Shown piece after piece: positions 9,663-19,369 of a DNA stretch of 64,000 bases. The stretch lies in the NCBI GenBank assembly GCA_016125475.1, contig WGLR01000001.1:62001-126000 (forward strand). The letters run 5' to 3'. Position 1 is the first letter of the stretch. Every line of letters begins with the position of its first letter. The notes beneath the pieces are model-generated. The model saw nothing but the letters and a program-made list of their open reading frames with translations, had not been told where the DNA came from and searched no databases. The DNA is from Betaproteobacteria bacterium (GTDB lineage: Bacteria > Pseudomonadota > Gammaproteobacteria > Burkholderiales > Ga0077523). The position numbers and the translations under genes were made by a program.

Positions 9663-11099
9663 ATGCCTCCGAAACGTCTGATGGCCGCCGCACTCGTTGC
9701 GGCCGCCGTCGTGTCGTGCCCGGTGCACGCCCAGACACCGTCCGGTGACGACCTGGAATCCATTCGTCGCCAGCTCCAGGAACTGAAACAGACCTACGAG
9801 ACGAGAATCCAGGCCCTCGAAGCCCGGCTCAAGGCCGCCGAAGAGGCCTCCCGCCACGCCGAACGGAGCGCGGCCCAGGCGCAGACCCGCGCCGAGAATG
9901 CCGAAGTCGCCGCCGCCCAGGCACAGCCTCAGCCCGTGCAGGCGCAACCGAACAAGCTCAACCCCGCGATCTCCCTGATCCTGAACGGCACGTGGGGCCG
10001 TTACGGACACGACCCGTCCTCGCGGGTGACCGGATTCGCGGCGTCCGGCGGCGAGGTGTCGCCGCCACGCGGTGCCAGCCTGGGTGAGTCCGAACTCGCG
10101 ATGTCGGGAAACGTCGACCCCTTCTTCCGGGGCAGCTTCCGGGCCTCGCTGGCTCCCGAAGGGGGCATCAGCGTCGAGGAAGCGTTCTTCGAGACACTCG
10201 CGCTCGGCAACGGCTTCACGATCAAGGGCGGGCGATTCTTCTCGGGCCTCGGTTACCAGAATGCCGTGCACCCTCACGCCTGGGACTTCGCGGACGCCTC
10301 CCTCGTACAGAGAGTCTTCCTGGGCACCAACTACGGCGACGACGGGATCCAGCTGCGCTACCTGCCACCGCTGCCCGTGTACCTTCAGCTCGGCGCGGAA
10401 ATCGGTCGCGGGCGCACGTTCGCGGGTGTCGGGGACGTCACCCGGAACCCGGAAGGCAACGGCCGCGGGTCGGAGGTCTTCTTCGCGCACCTGGGCGACG
10501 ACATCGGTGACTCGCACAGCTACCAGGTGGGCGTCTCGCACCTGCGCCAGGAGAGCGGGACGCAGGGGGTGTCCCTGTTCGACTACGACGACCTCACGGG
10601 CGTCACGAACCTGTTCTCGGGAACGCAGCACATCACGGGCGTCGACTTCGTCTACAAGTGGGCACCCGAGGGCAACCCGGTCTACCGGAATTTCAAGTTC
10701 GCGACGGAGTGGTTCCAGCGCAGGCTGGACGGGCGCTTCGCGTTCGACACCCGGGGCATCAACAGCGTCGACGGGTTCCAGGCGAGACAGTCCGGATGGT
10801 ATGCCCAGGCCGTCTACCAGTTCATGCCCTACTGGCGGACGGGCCTGCGCTTCGACCGGCTGTCGGCGGGATCGGTGGCGCTTCACGCCAATGCCGCGAA
10901 CCTGACCCCACCCGCCTTCGATCCGAGGCGGTGGAGTGTCATGGTCGACTGGAGTCCGAGCGAATTCTCGCGCGTGCGCCTGCAATACAACCGTGACGAG
11001 ACCCGGGAGAATGCCGCGACCGGCGCGGCGCTGACGGACAACCAGATCTTCCTCCAGTACGTGTACAGCCTCGGGGCACACGGCGCCCACAAGTTCTGA
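9663..11099 (+). CDS. Outer-membrane beta-barrel protein with N-terminal coiled coil
   Basis: Probable outer-membrane channel of 478 residues. It has a Sec signal peptide (residues 1-25, ending PVHAQ), a coiled coil with Gln/Ala-rich linker (about 30-100, ESIRRQLQELKQTYETRI region), then a barrel of alternating strands rich in Tyr, Phe and Gly, ending in a C-terminal Phe typical of outer-membrane proteins. No TonB box or plug domain was seen, so it is porin-like rather than a TonB-dependent receptor. AAGGGG precedes ATG 9663. It sits immediately ahead of a zinc-type ABC importer, so it may admit the metal through the outer membrane. That role is inference from position. Confidence 0.8.
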   Translation: MPPKRLMAAALVAAAVVSCPVHAQTPSGDDLESIRRQLQELKQTYETRIQALEARLKAAEEASRHAERSAAQAQTRAENAEVAAAQAQPQPVQAQPNKLNPAISLILNGTWGRYGHDPSSRVTGFAASGGEVSPPRGASLGESELAMSGNVDPFFRGSFRASLAPEGGISVEEAFFETLALGNGFTIKGGRFFSGLGYQNAVHPHAWDFADASLVQRVFLGTNYGDDGIQLRYLPPLPVYLQLGAEIGRGRTFAGVGDVTRNPEGNGRGSEVFFAHLGDDIGDSHSYQVGVSHLRQESGTQGVSLFDYDDLTGVTNLFSGTQHITGVDFVYKWAPEGNPVYRNFKFATEWFQRRLDGRFAFDTRGINSVDGFQARQSGWYAQAVYQFMPYWRTGLRFDRLSAGSVALHANAANLTPPAFDPRRWSVMVDWSPSEFSRVRLQYNRDETRENAATGAALTDNQIFLQYVYSLGAHGAHKF

Positions 11100-11138
11100 G
11101 CCACCTTGCCCCACGACATGCATCCAAGGACCGAGACA

Positions 11139-12053
11139 ATGAAGAAAATGCCGAAGCTGTTCCTCGTGGCGCTCCTCGCGCTCTGGGGGCCCCTCGCCCA
11201 CGCCACCGTGCGCGTGTTCGCGTGCGAACCCGAATGGGGCGCACTCGTGAAGGAGATCGCCGGTGACCGTGCCACCGTCTACGTGGCGACGACCGCCATG
11301 CAGGACGTGCACCGGATCCAGGCGCGACCCAGCCTGATCGCGCGGGCGCGGAGCGCCGATCTCGTCGTCTGCACGGGCGCGGAACTCGAGATCGGATGGA
11401 TCCCGATGGTGCGCAGCCAGTCGGGCAACGAGCGCATCCAGCTCGGGAAGCCCGGCTATCTGGAAGTCGCGAGCTTCGTCCCGAGGATCGAGGTCCCGAC
11501 GGTCGTCGATCGTGCGCTCGGCGACATGCACCCCCAGGGCAATCCCCACATCCAGTTCGGCCCCCGCCAGATGCAGCTCGCCGCGGTCGAGGTCGAGAAG
11601 CGGCTCGCGCAGGTGGACCCGGCCGGCGAACAGGACTATCGAACCCGCCTGGCGGACTTCACACGGCGCTGGAAGGACGCGACGGCCCGGTGGGCCACGC
11701 TGGGCGCGCCACTCAAGGGGGTCGGCGTGATCCAGTACCACAAGAACTTCTCGTATCTGTTCGACTTCCTGGGCATGCGGGAGACGGGCACGCTCGAGCC
11801 CAAGCCCGGCGTCGAACCGACGTCCTCGCACCTGAACGAGCTGATCACGCAACAGAAGACCGACCCCGCACGCATGGTGATCCGGTCGTCGTATCACGCC
11901 GAGGGACCTGCGCAGTGGCTCGCATCGCGCATCGGGGTGCCCTCGATCATGCTGCCCGCGACGGTGGGCGGTACGCCTGGCGCGAAGGATCTCTTCGGTC
12001 TCTACGACGACTCGATCCGGCGCATGCTCGACGCACTGAAGCAGGGAGGCTGA
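11139..12053 (+). CDS. Zinc/metal ABC transporter, periplasmic binding protein (ZnuA family)
   Basis: Cluster A-I (ZnuA/TroA family) solute-binding protein of 304 residues with a signal peptide (1-22, ending AHATV). Candidate metal-binding histidines occur at the family positions: MQDVHRIQARPS, GNPHIQFGP and IQYHKNFSY; a fourth ligand may be the His or Glu in SSYHAEGP. The charged His loop of many ZnuA proteins is absent. ATG 11139 has AAGGA nine bases upstream and directly starts the signal peptide, so the in-frame ATG at 11118 was rejected. It is followed by the ATPase gene after one base and the permease, forming a tight operon. Zinc versus manganese specificity cannot be read from sequence. 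Confidence 0.88.
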   Translation: MKKMPKLFLVALLALWGPLAHATVRVFACEPEWGALVKEIAGDRATVYVATTAMQDVHRIQARPSLIARARSADLVVCTGAELEIGWIPMVRSQSGNERIQLGKPGYLEVASFVPRIEVPTVVDRALGDMHPQGNPHIQFGPRQMQLAAVEVEKRLAQVDPAGEQDYRTRLADFTRRWKDATARWATLGAPLKGVGVIQYHKNFSYLFDFLGMRETGTLEPKPGVEPTSSHLNELITQQKTDPARMVIRSSYHAEGPAQWLASRIGVPSIMLPATVGGTPGAKDLFGLYDDSIRRMLDALKQGG

Positions 12054-12054
12054 C

Positions 12055-12693
12055 GTGGACGCCATTGCCGAGGAAGCGATTCGCGATCCGGTCGCGCCGG
12101 GACGCACGCGCGCCGTTCCGCCGGACGCGCCCGTGTGCGTCGAGTTTCGCGACGTCGAGGCCGGTTACGACCGCCCCGTCGTCGGCCCGATGTCCCTGCG
12201 CATCCACGCCGGCGAGATCATCACGCTCTGGGGCGCCAACGGGGCCGGCAAGACGACGCTCCTGAACGCGGTCGGTGGTGCTGCGCGCGTGTTTCGCGGC
12301 AGCATCGAGCGCAGTGCCTCCGTCCGGATCTCGCACCAGCACCAGAATCCCCTTCCGATCCGGGGAATCCCGCTGTCGGGGCGCGAGCTGCTCGCGCTCA
12401 CCGGGGCCGATCCGGACAGCCTTCCGCCCGTGCTCGCCCCGCTCATGCGCAGGCGCCTGTCGGATCTCTCCGGAGGCCAGCTCCAGCTGCTGCAGGTCTG
12501 GGCCTGCCTGCTCGCGCCGGTCGACCTGGTGCTGCTCGACGAGCCCACCAACAACGTCGATCAGGCTGGCGTGGCACACCTCGTGACCGCGTTCCAGACG
12601 GCCCGCAAGGGGCGCGCGGTGCTGCTGATCAGCCACGACCGGCGCTTCGTGGAAGCCGTGTCGGACCGGATCGTGGAGGTCGTGCGACGATGA
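12055..12693 (+). CDS. Metal ABC transporter, ATP-binding protein (ZnuC-like)
   Basis: Cytoplasmic ATPase of the importer, 212 residues, starting at a GTG one base after the binding-protein stop. Walker A is GANGAGKTT, the signature is LSGGQLQLLQ, Walker B is LVLLDEPTNN and the H-loop is LISHDRR. It is shorter than E. coli ZnuC (about 250 residues) and lacks the C-terminal extension. A 25-residue Ala/Pro/Arg-rich N-terminal segment precedes the first beta strand. Its TGA overlaps the ATG of the permease (ATGA), so translation is probably coupled. Confidence 0.9.
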   Translation: MDAIAEEAIRDPVAPGRTRAVPPDAPVCVEFRDVEAGYDRPVVGPMSLRIHAGEIITLWGANGAGKTTLLNAVGGAARVFRGSIERSASVRISHQHQNPLPIRGIPLSGRELLALTGADPDSLPPVLAPLMRRRLSDLSGGQLQLLQVWACLLAPVDLVLLDEPTNNVDQAGVAHLVTAFQTARKGRAVLLISHDRRFVEAVSDRIVEVVRR

Positions 12694-13520
12694 GCTGGGA
12701 TGCCATTTTCGATCCGCTGTTCTTTACGCCGTTCCTGACGGGGCTGCTGTTCTCGCTCGTACTGCCGGTGCTCGGGATGTATCTGAGACTCCGGGAAGAG
12801 TGGCTCGCGGCACTGTCGTTCGCGCAGCTCGCCGCGGCAGGTTCCCTCGCGGCCGCAATCCTGGAAGCGCCGGTGCTCGCGGGCGGGCTGATCGTGTCGG
12901 GCGCAGCCGCGGCCGTGAAGACGTGGATCTCGCGCAGCGGCAACAACGGCTACGCCCTGCTCATGATCGCGGGCTGGGGGGCCTCCATCCTCATGCTCTC
13001 GAACGTGCCGGCGGCCGACCACCTCGGCCACGCGCTGTTCGACGGCCAGCTCTACTTCACGGGCAAGGAGCACCTCGCGAGCATGGCCGTGTTCCTCGTC
13101 GTCGCGGCCGGCGCGTTGCGCTGGCTGTCGCGGCCCCTGCTGCTCGAACGCATCTTTCCCGACTTCTTCCGCGCGAACGGCCGGTCTCCGACCCGGTACC
13201 ACCTCGCGTTCGACGTGCTGATCGCCACCGGCCTCGCACTCGCGACGGCCGCGATCGGCGTCATGGCGTCGTTCGCGCTGGTCTTCGTCCCGACCATGAT
13301 CGCGTACCAGCTCGGGGGGAGCTGGAAGCGGTCGATGGTGATCGCGGCCGCGGCGAGCGTCGTGACCTACGTGGTCGCGTTCGAGGTCGCGCTGGTCTAC
13401 GACCAGCCCTTCGGACCGGTGATGGTGCTCGCGATGGGACTCGCCGCCGCGCTGGCGTGGGCGGTGCAGCGCCTGTTCCGGCCCAGGATTGCGCGGGACC
13501 GCTCCCGGGGATTAACCTGA
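12690..13520 (+). CDS. Metal ABC transporter, inner-membrane permease (ZnuB family)
   Basis: ABC-3 family permease of 276 residues with about seven or eight hydrophobic segments. It begins MSWDAIFDPLFF, has the LRLREEWLAALSFAQLA segment expected for the ATPase-contacting loop region, and ends in a basic tail. The start overlaps the ATPase stop by four bases, confirming operon structure. With the binding protein and ATPase this makes a complete importer; no Zur-type palindrome was recognised upstream. Confidence 0.9.
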   Translation: MSWDAIFDPLFFTPFLTGLLFSLVLPVLGMYLRLREEWLAALSFAQLAAAGSLAAAILEAPVLAGGLIVSGAAAAVKTWISRSGNNGYALLMIAGWGASILMLSNVPAADHLGHALFDGQLYFTGKEHLASMAVFLVVAAGALRWLSRPLLLERIFPDFFRANGRSPTRYHLAFDVLIATGLALATAAIGVMASFALVFVPTMIAYQLGGSWKRSMVIAAAASVVTYVVAFEVALVYDQPFGPVMVLAMGLAAALAWAVQRLFRPRIARDRSRGLT

Positions 13521-13529
13521 CGGTCTTTC

Positions 13530-14603
13530 ATGCTGCATCCGGGACGCGGCGCGCGCCGCGTCCCCCGAACGATGACCCCAGAGGACCCCGAAGTCACGGA
13601 ACTCGCGGACGTGCTGCCCGCCGGCGCCACGCGTGCGGCGCTGCGGTACGCGGAGGGTGATGCCGACGCGGCACGCACGGCGCTCGAACAGAGTCTTTCC
13701 GCCGCATCCGGCGAACGCCGCGAGTGGCTCATGCTCCTCGATCTCGAGCGCATCCAGGGCCGCTGGCAGGCCTACGAATCGCTGGTCGCACGTTATCGCA
13801 TGCGCTTCGGCGAGGACGCGCCCACGGAGCGCGAGCGCAACGCCCGGGAGTCCGCCTTCCCCGAGGAACTGCGGGCGGGCGGGAGCGGCTGCGTGTCGCT
13901 CGGCGGTGACCTGAACGCAGGCGCGATGCACGCGATGGCGGCCATGCGCGAGGCCGCCGTCCGGCACACCGTCATCCATCTGGACGTGTCCCGCGTCGAG
14001 CGCGCGGACGGCGTCGGCTGCCGGCTGCTCCACAGTGCCCTCTCGGATCTCGTCGAGGCAGGCAACGGCATCGTGCTCACGGGGGGCGACCATCTCTGCC
14101 GGCTGATCCGGCGGGTGCTCGATGCCCACCCGGCCCAGCTCGCCGGCTGGGATCTGCTCCTTTTCGTCCGGCGACTCATGCAGGACCGTACCGGGTTCGA
14201 GCGCGACGCCGTCGATTTCGCGCTCGCGACGAGCACCCAGACACCCGGCTGGGAGCCACTGCTCATGCCGCAGCCCGTGGACGCGAGTCTCGCGGAACGG
14301 CGCAGGGAACCACGCTACGTCGCCCGGGAACTGCTCGCGCTCGACGGAATCATCGAGGCTCCCGAGGACCTGCGACTCGTCGCCGCGGCTGAGTTCGCGG
14401 GCGCACACGAGTACGTGAACCTCGATCTGGCGGCGCTCGAGCGCCTGTCGCTCCCGGCCGCGACCGTCCTCGCGCAGACCGTGTCCGCCGCGGCCGAGGC
14501 GGGACGCACCGTTCGTCTGATCCGGCCGAACCAGCTCGTCGCCGCCCTTCTCGAACTCTTGAATCTCGGCCAGTGCGCCGCCATCGTCACGCCGAAGGCG
14601 TGA
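13530..14603 (+). CDS. Protein with two STAS-like domains, function unknown
   Basis: Cytosolic protein of 357 residues (346 if it starts at GTG/ATG near 13572, [10 protein letters not shown]). Residues about 20-85 are helical; about 112-190 look like a STAS fold ([20 protein letters not shown]), and about 275-357 like a second one ([19 protein letters not shown]). STAS domains in anti-sigma antagonists carry a phosphorylatable Ser in DxSxxxxxDSxG; here the first copy has Gly and Val in that place, and only the second has a nearby Ser. It lies 10 bp after the permease and 17 bp before hslV, so it may belong to either transcript. I do not assign a function. Confidence 0.6.
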   Translation: MLHPGRGARRVPRTMTPEDPEVTELADVLPAGATRAALRYAEGDADAARTALEQSLSAASGERREWLMLLDLERIQGRWQAYESLVARYRMRFGEDAPTERERNARESAFPEELRAGGSGCVSLGGDLNAGAMHAMAAMREAAVRHTVIHLDVSRVERADGVGCRLLHSALSDLVEAGNGIVLTGGDHLCRLIRRVLDAHPAQLAGWDLLLFVRRLMQDRTGFERDAVDFALATSTQTPGWEPLLMPQPVDASLAERRREPRYVARELLALDGIIEAPEDLRLVAAAEFAGAHEYVNLDLAALERLSLPAATVLAQTVSAAAEAGRTVRLIRPNQLVAALLELLNLGQCAAIVTPKA

Positions 14604-14620
14604 CCGTCCGGAACCAGAAC

Positions 14621-15160
14621 ATGACTGAGCAGTATCACGGCACCACCATCGTCTCCGTCCGTCGTGGCCGGGACGTCGCCCTGGGCGGCGACGGCCAGGT
14701 GACGCTCGGCAACATCGTCGTCAAGGCGGGCGCGCGCAAGGTGCGCCGTCTCTATCACGACCGCATCATCGCGGGCTTCGCAGGGGGCACCGCGGACGCG
14801 TTCACCCTGTTCGAGCGCTTCGAGGGCAAGCTCGAGAAGCATCAGGGTCACCTGGTCCGTTCGGCCGTCGAACTCGCGAAAGACTGGCGTACCGACCGGA
14901 TGCTGCGCCGTCTCGAAGCCATGCTGGCGGTCGCCGACCGGGACTCGTCGCTGATCATCACCGGCAACGGGGATGTCCTCGAGCCGGAGTTCGGACTTCT
15001 GGCGATCGGCAGTGGCGGGGCCTACGCCCAGGCTGCGGCGCGGGCACTGATCGAGAACACCGAGCTCGGGGCTGCCGAGATCGTGCGCAAGGCGCTCGCG
15101 ATCGCGGGCGACCTCTGCATCTACACCAACCAGAATCACACCATCGAGGAACTGCGCTAG
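14621..15160 (+). CDS. hslV: ATP-dependent protease peptidase subunit HslV
   Basis: Threonine peptidase of the HslUV (ClpQY) protease, 179 residues. The N-terminal nucleophile is T8 in GTTIVSVRR: a seven-residue propeptide (MTEQYHG) must be removed to expose it, whereas E. coli HslV loses only Met. Such short propeptides are common in betaproteobacterial HslV. The mature protein is otherwise standard ([29 protein letters not shown]). It is followed 85 bp later by hslU in the same orientation, the usual pair. Confidence 0.96.
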   Translation: MTEQYHGTTIVSVRRGRDVALGGDGQVTLGNIVVKAGARKVRRLYHDRIIAGFAGGTADAFTLFERFEGKLEKHQGHLVRSAVELAKDWRTDRMLRRLEAMLAVADRDSSLIITGNGDVLEPEFGLLAIGSGGAYAQAAARALIENTELGAAEIVRKALAIAGDLCIYTNQNHTIEELR

Positions 15161-15245
15161 CGGCCCTGCCACGTACCGCCCGGCAGACGCCGTCCACGCC
15201 CGAAACGGTACGCACCCGCACGCTGTCGCTCGTCCGGATACCGAC

Positions 15246-16589
15246 ATGTCCCAGATGACACCCCAGGAAATCGTCCACGAACTCGACAAGTTCATCGTCG
15301 GCCAGAGTGCCGCCAAGCGCGCGGTCGCGATCGCTCTGCGCAACCGCTGGCGCAGACAGCAGGTCGAGGAGCCGCTGCGCCACGAGATCACCCCCAAGAA
15401 CATCCTCATGATCGGCCCGACGGGCGTCGGCAAGACGGAGATCGCGCGGCGCCTCGCGCGTCTCGCCGATGCACCCTTCGTGAAGATCGAGGCGACGAAG
15501 TTCACGGAAGTCGGATACGTCGGGCGCGACGTGGACACGATCATCCGGGATCTCGTCGAGTTCGCGATCAAGCAGACGCGGGAACAGGAGATGAAGAAGG
15601 TCCAGCACCGCGCCGAGGACGCGGCGGAGGAAAGGGTGCTCGACGCGCTGCTGCCGCGCGCGCGCGATCCCGGGTTCGGAAGCACCGAACCCGCCGCAGA
15701 GTCCGATCACGAGTCCGCGACGCGCCAGAAGTTCCGGAAGAAGCTGCGGGAAGGCGAGCTCGACGACAAGGAGATCGAGATCGAGGTCGCCCAGGTGCCG
15801 CCGTCGATGGAGATCCTGGCGCCCCCCGGCATGGAGGACCTCACCTCGCAGATCCAGAGCATGTTCCAGAACATCGGGGGCGGACGCCGGAAGATGCGCA
15901 GGATGCGAATCCGGGAAGCGATGAAGGTTCTCGCGGAAGAAGAGGCGTCCCGCCTCGTCAACGACGAGGAGCTGAAGCTCAAGGCCGTGCAGAACGTCGA
16001 ATCGAACGGCATCGTGTTTCTCGACGAGATCGACAAGATCGCCACCCGTTCGGAGTTCCAGGGCTCGGACGTGTCCCGTCAGGGCGTCCAGCGCGACCTG
16101 CTGCCGCTCGTCGAGGGCACGACGGTGTCGACGAAGTACGGCATGGTCAAGACCGACCACATCCTGTTCATCGGCAGCGGCGCGTTCCACTTCTCCAAGC
16201 CGTCGGACCTCGTTCCCGAGCTTCAGGGACGCTTCCCGATCCGGGTGGAACTCGAATCCCTGTCGGTCGAGGACTTCGAGAAGATCCTGACGTCGACCGA
16301 CGCGTGCCTCACGCGTCAGTACGAGGCGCTGCTCGCGACGGAAGGGGTGACGCTCCAGTTCACGGCGGAAGGCATCCGCAGGCTCGCGCAGATCGCCTGG
16401 GAGGTGAACGAGCGGACCGAGAACATCGGTGCGCGACGTCTCTACACGGTCATGGAACGGCTCCTCGAGGAGATCTCCTTCGACGCGAGCAAAGCCGACG
16501 GCACCACGCTCGTGATCGATCCGCCCTACGTGGACGGACGTCTCGCGACCCTGGCCGCGACGGACGACCTGGCACGCTACGTTTTGTGA
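15246..16589 (+). CDS. hslU: ATP-dependent protease ATPase/unfoldase subunit HslU
   Basis: AAA+ unfoldase that feeds substrates into HslV, 447 residues as in other species. Walker A is GPTGVGKT (57-64), Walker B/sensor region FLDEIDKIA, pore motif GYVGRD, and the intermediate I-domain lies at about 110-240. The C-terminal ARYVL tail is the type that inserts into HslV to activate it. The gene order hslV-hslU is kept. No missing key residue was noticed. Confidence 0.97.
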   Translation: MSQMTPQEIVHELDKFIVGQSAAKRAVAIALRNRWRRQQVEEPLRHEITPKNILMIGPTGVGKTEIARRLARLADAPFVKIEATKFTEVGYVGRDVDTIIRDLVEFAIKQTREQEMKKVQHRAEDAAEERVLDALLPRARDPGFGSTEPAAESDHESATRQKFRKKLREGELDDKEIEIEVAQVPPSMEILAPPGMEDLTSQIQSMFQNIGGGRRKMRRMRIREAMKVLAEEEASRLVNDEELKLKAVQNVESNGIVFLDEIDKIATRSEFQGSDVSRQGVQRDLLPLVEGTTVSTKYGMVKTDHILFIGSGAFHFSKPSDLVPELQGRFPIRVELESLSVEDFEKILTSTDACLTRQYEALLATEGVTLQFTAEGIRRLAQIAWEVNERTENIGARRLYTVMERLLEEISFDASKADGTTLVIDPPYVDGRLATLAATDDLARYVL

Positions 16590-16722
16590 CGCACCCGATG
16601 GGGCGCGCACCGACGCCGTGATGCCGCACGGCGCGAGGGTGCGAGCCCTGCCTGCCGTGCACGGGATCTCCGCCGGGACGAAGATACAATCGTCGGCAAA
16701 TCGCAGCGAGGCGAACGCGAAC

Positions 16723-19281
16723 ATGGCGAACGGCACGACATTCCTGCTCGAGGTCAACCCGAAGCTCCCGAAACGGCTGGAGCGTCTGGAGGAACTCTCG
16801 AACAACCTGTGGTACAGCTGGGACCGTCCGACACGCACGCTCTTCGCGCGCCTGCACCCGAGTCTCTGGAACGCCGTGGGGCACAGCCCGAAGGCCTTCC
16901 TCAAGCGCGTGGACGAGGAACGACTGCGCGCGGCCGCCGACGACGCGGTGTACCTCAAGAGCTTCAACCGCGTACTCTCGGCCTACGACTCGTACCACAG
17001 CGAGCCGCTCAGGCGTGACGGTTCGGAGTGGCTCCGCCAGAACGACCTCGTCGCGTACTTCTGCGCGGAGTTCGGCTTTCACGAGTCGCTGCCGATCTAT
17101 TCCGGCGGACTCGGCATCCTCGCGGGCGATCACTGCAAGGCCGCGAGCGACATGCGGCTGCCGTTCGTCGGCGTGGGCCTGCTCTACCGCCAGGGATACT
17201 TCCAGCAGTCGATCGACGGCGACGGCAACCAGCACGCGGTGTACAACGACTCGGATTTCGAGGACCTGCCGATCTCGCCCGTGCGCCACGAGGACGGCAC
17301 GGACGTGCTCGTAAGCGTGGAGCTGCCGGGGCGGTCGGTCACGGTCAAGGTCTGGCACGCCCGCATCGGCCACGTCTCGCTGTATCTGCTCGACACGGAT
17401 CTCGAGATCAACCGCGACGCGGATCGCGGAATCACGCACCGTCTCTACGGCGGCGATCGCAGGGATCGCCTGGAACAGGAGATCGTTCTCGGCATCGGGG
17501 GCGTGCGCGCGCTGGCCGCCATCGGGGTACGCCCGACGGCGTGGCACATCAACGAGGGACACGCCGCGTTTCTCGTGCTCGAGCGCTCGCGCGAACTCGT
17601 TTCCCGCGGCATGACGTTCCCCGTCGCGATCGAGGCCGTCGCGGCCAACACGATCTTCACCACGCACACACCGGTTCCTGCCGGTCACGACCACTTCGCC
17701 GAAGACATGATCGGCGAATACTTCGACGAGTTCTGCCGGGAACTCACGCTCGACCGCGACCGCTTCCTGTCGCTGGGTCGCACCGAGGGGGGTCACGAAT
17801 TCAACATGACGGCGCTCGCCGTCCGCGGGTCCCGCTTTCACAATGGCGTATCCCGGATCCACGGTCGCGTGTCCTCCGAGATCCTGTCCTCGATGTGGCC
17901 GGAGATCGCGCCGCAGGACAACCCCATCGATTTCGTCACGAACGGCGTGCACGTCCCGACGTTCCTCGCGCAGGAATGGGGTGACCTGTTCGACCGGTAT
18001 CTCGGCTTCGACTGGACGCATCACATCACCAATCCCGGATTCTGGCGCAGTGTGGAGTCCATTCCGGACCATCTGTTCTGGAGCGTGCGTCAGTCACTCA
18101 AGTCGCAGATGCTCCACCTGGTGCGTCATCGCGTGTCCGTGCAGCACTTCCGGAACAACGGTTCGGAGGCCCACCTCGACAGGCTCCTGAAACTCACGGA
18201 TCCCGCCAGTCCGAACGTGCTCACGATCGGCTTCGCGCGACGGTTCGCGACCTACAAGCGGGCGACGCTGCTCCTGCAGAACCTGGACTGGCTGCGACAG
18301 ATCGTCTGCGACGACACCCGGCCCGTCATGTTCCTGTTCGCGGGCAAGGCCCACCCCGCCGACGTCCCGGGTCAGGACCTGATCCGGCGTCTCACCGAGA
18401 TATCGCGCACGCCCGAGTTCGAGGGCCGCATCCTGATCGTCGAGAACTACGACCTTCGTCTCGCGCGTCGGCTCGTCTCGGGCGTGGACGTCTGGCTGAA
18501 CAACCCGGTGTACCCGCTGGAGGCCAGCGGGACTTCCGGCATGAAGGCGGGGATCAACGGCGTGCTCAACCTGTCGGTCCGCGACGGCTGGTGGGACGAG
18601 GGCTACGACGGTCGCAACGGCTGGGCGATCAAACCGGTTTCCGAGCACCTGGACGAGCAGCGCCGCAATGCGGAGGAGTCCAACACGCTCTACGAACTGC
18701 TGCAGGATCACGTGATTCCCACCTACTACGCCCGCACCGAGATGGGCTATTCCCCCGACTGGGTGAAGATGGCGAAGCGCTCCATCGCGACGCTTCTGCC
18801 GAGATTCAACTCGGCCCGGATGGTCAACGAGTACCTCAGCAAGTTCTATCTCCCCGCCACGAGACAATGGCGGAAGTACTCGGACAGCGGGTTCGCGAAC
18901 GCCCGCGTCGTGGCGGAGTGGAAGGAACACGTCCGCCGCGCGTGGCGAAACGTCCGCATGCACCGTCTGGACACCGCTCCGAAGCGGATCCAGTTCGGCC
19001 AGGGCGTCCGGGTCGAGGTGGCGGTTCATCTGGACGGATTGCGCCCCGCGGACGTCGTGCTCGAAATGATCCTGTCGCGTCACACGGAACTCGAGAGCCA
19101 GCGACTCACCGAGCGCCATCGGCTCGAGTTCGACGGCACCTTCACGCAGGACGACGAGCATCGTTACTTGCTGGAACTGACGCCCGAGATGTGTGGCAAG
19201 CTCGAATACACGATCTGCCTTTACCCGTATCATGTCCTGCTCACGCACCCCCACGAGATGGGCATGACCCTCTGGCTCTAG
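16723..19281 (+). CDS. glgP: Alpha-glucan (glycogen/maltodextrin) phosphorylase
   Basis: GT35 phosphorylase that releases glucose 1-phosphate from alpha-1,4-glucans; 852 residues. It belongs to the branch with an N-terminal DUF3417 domain (about 10-115, LEELSNNLWYSWDRPTR). The catalytic core follows, with PIYSGGLGILAGDH, ATYKRATLL and the PLP-binding region EASGTSGMKAGINGVLNLS. ATG 16723 directly begins the conserved domain; the in-frame ATG at 16618 would add a low-quality extension. A TACAAT (16685-16690) may be its -10. No other glycogen gene is in the window; an FHA-domain gene follows after 88 bp. Confidence 0.92.
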   Translation: MANGTTFLLEVNPKLPKRLERLEELSNNLWYSWDRPTRTLFARLHPSLWNAVGHSPKAFLKRVDEERLRAAADDAVYLKSFNRVLSAYDSYHSEPLRRDGSEWLRQNDLVAYFCAEFGFHESLPIYSGGLGILAGDHCKAASDMRLPFVGVGLLYRQGYFQQSIDGDGNQHAVYNDSDFEDLPISPVRHEDGTDVLVSVELPGRSVTVKVWHARIGHVSLYLLDTDLEINRDADRGITHRLYGGDRRDRLEQEIVLGIGGVRALAAIGVRPTAWHINEGHAAFLVLERSRELVSRGMTFPVAIEAVAANTIFTTHTPVPAGHDHFAEDMIGEYFDEFCRELTLDRDRFLSLGRTEGGHEFNMTALAVRGSRFHNGVSRIHGRVSSEILSSMWPEIAPQDNPIDFVTNGVHVPTFLAQEWGDLFDRYLGFDWTHHITNPGFWRSVESIPDHLFWSVRQSLKSQMLHLVRHRVSVQHFRNNGSEAHLDRLLKLTDPASPNVLTIGFARRFATYKRATLLLQNLDWLRQIVCDDTRPVMFLFAGKAHPADVPGQDLIRRLTEISRTPEFEGRILIVENYDLRLARRLVSGVDVWLNNPVYPLEASGTSGMKAGINGVLNLSVRDGWWDEGYDGRNGWAIKPVSEHLDEQRRNAEESNTLYELLQDHVIPTYYARTEMGYSPDWVKMAKRSIATLLPRFNSARMVNEYLSKFYLPATRQWRKYSDSGFANARVVAEWKEHVRRAWRNVRMHRLDTAPKRIQFGQGVRVEVAVHLDGLRPADVVLEMILSRHTELESQRLTERHRLEFDGTFTQDDEHRYLLELTPEMCGKLEYTICLYPYHVLLTHPHEMGMTLWL

Positions 19282-19369
19282 GTCGCTGCGGCGGGCACGG
19301 AGCATGCTCGAACGGGGGTTCGTTTGACTCTTCTCAACCGCTGAGGACCTGCCGTCGAGCGGAGGAGCC

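Noticed and set aside
9192-12107. Very long minus-strand frame extending upstream of the FecR-like gene
   Set aside because: Only the last 218 codons match a protein family and have a signal peptide and ribosome binding site; the rest lies opposite the barrel and binding-protein genes.
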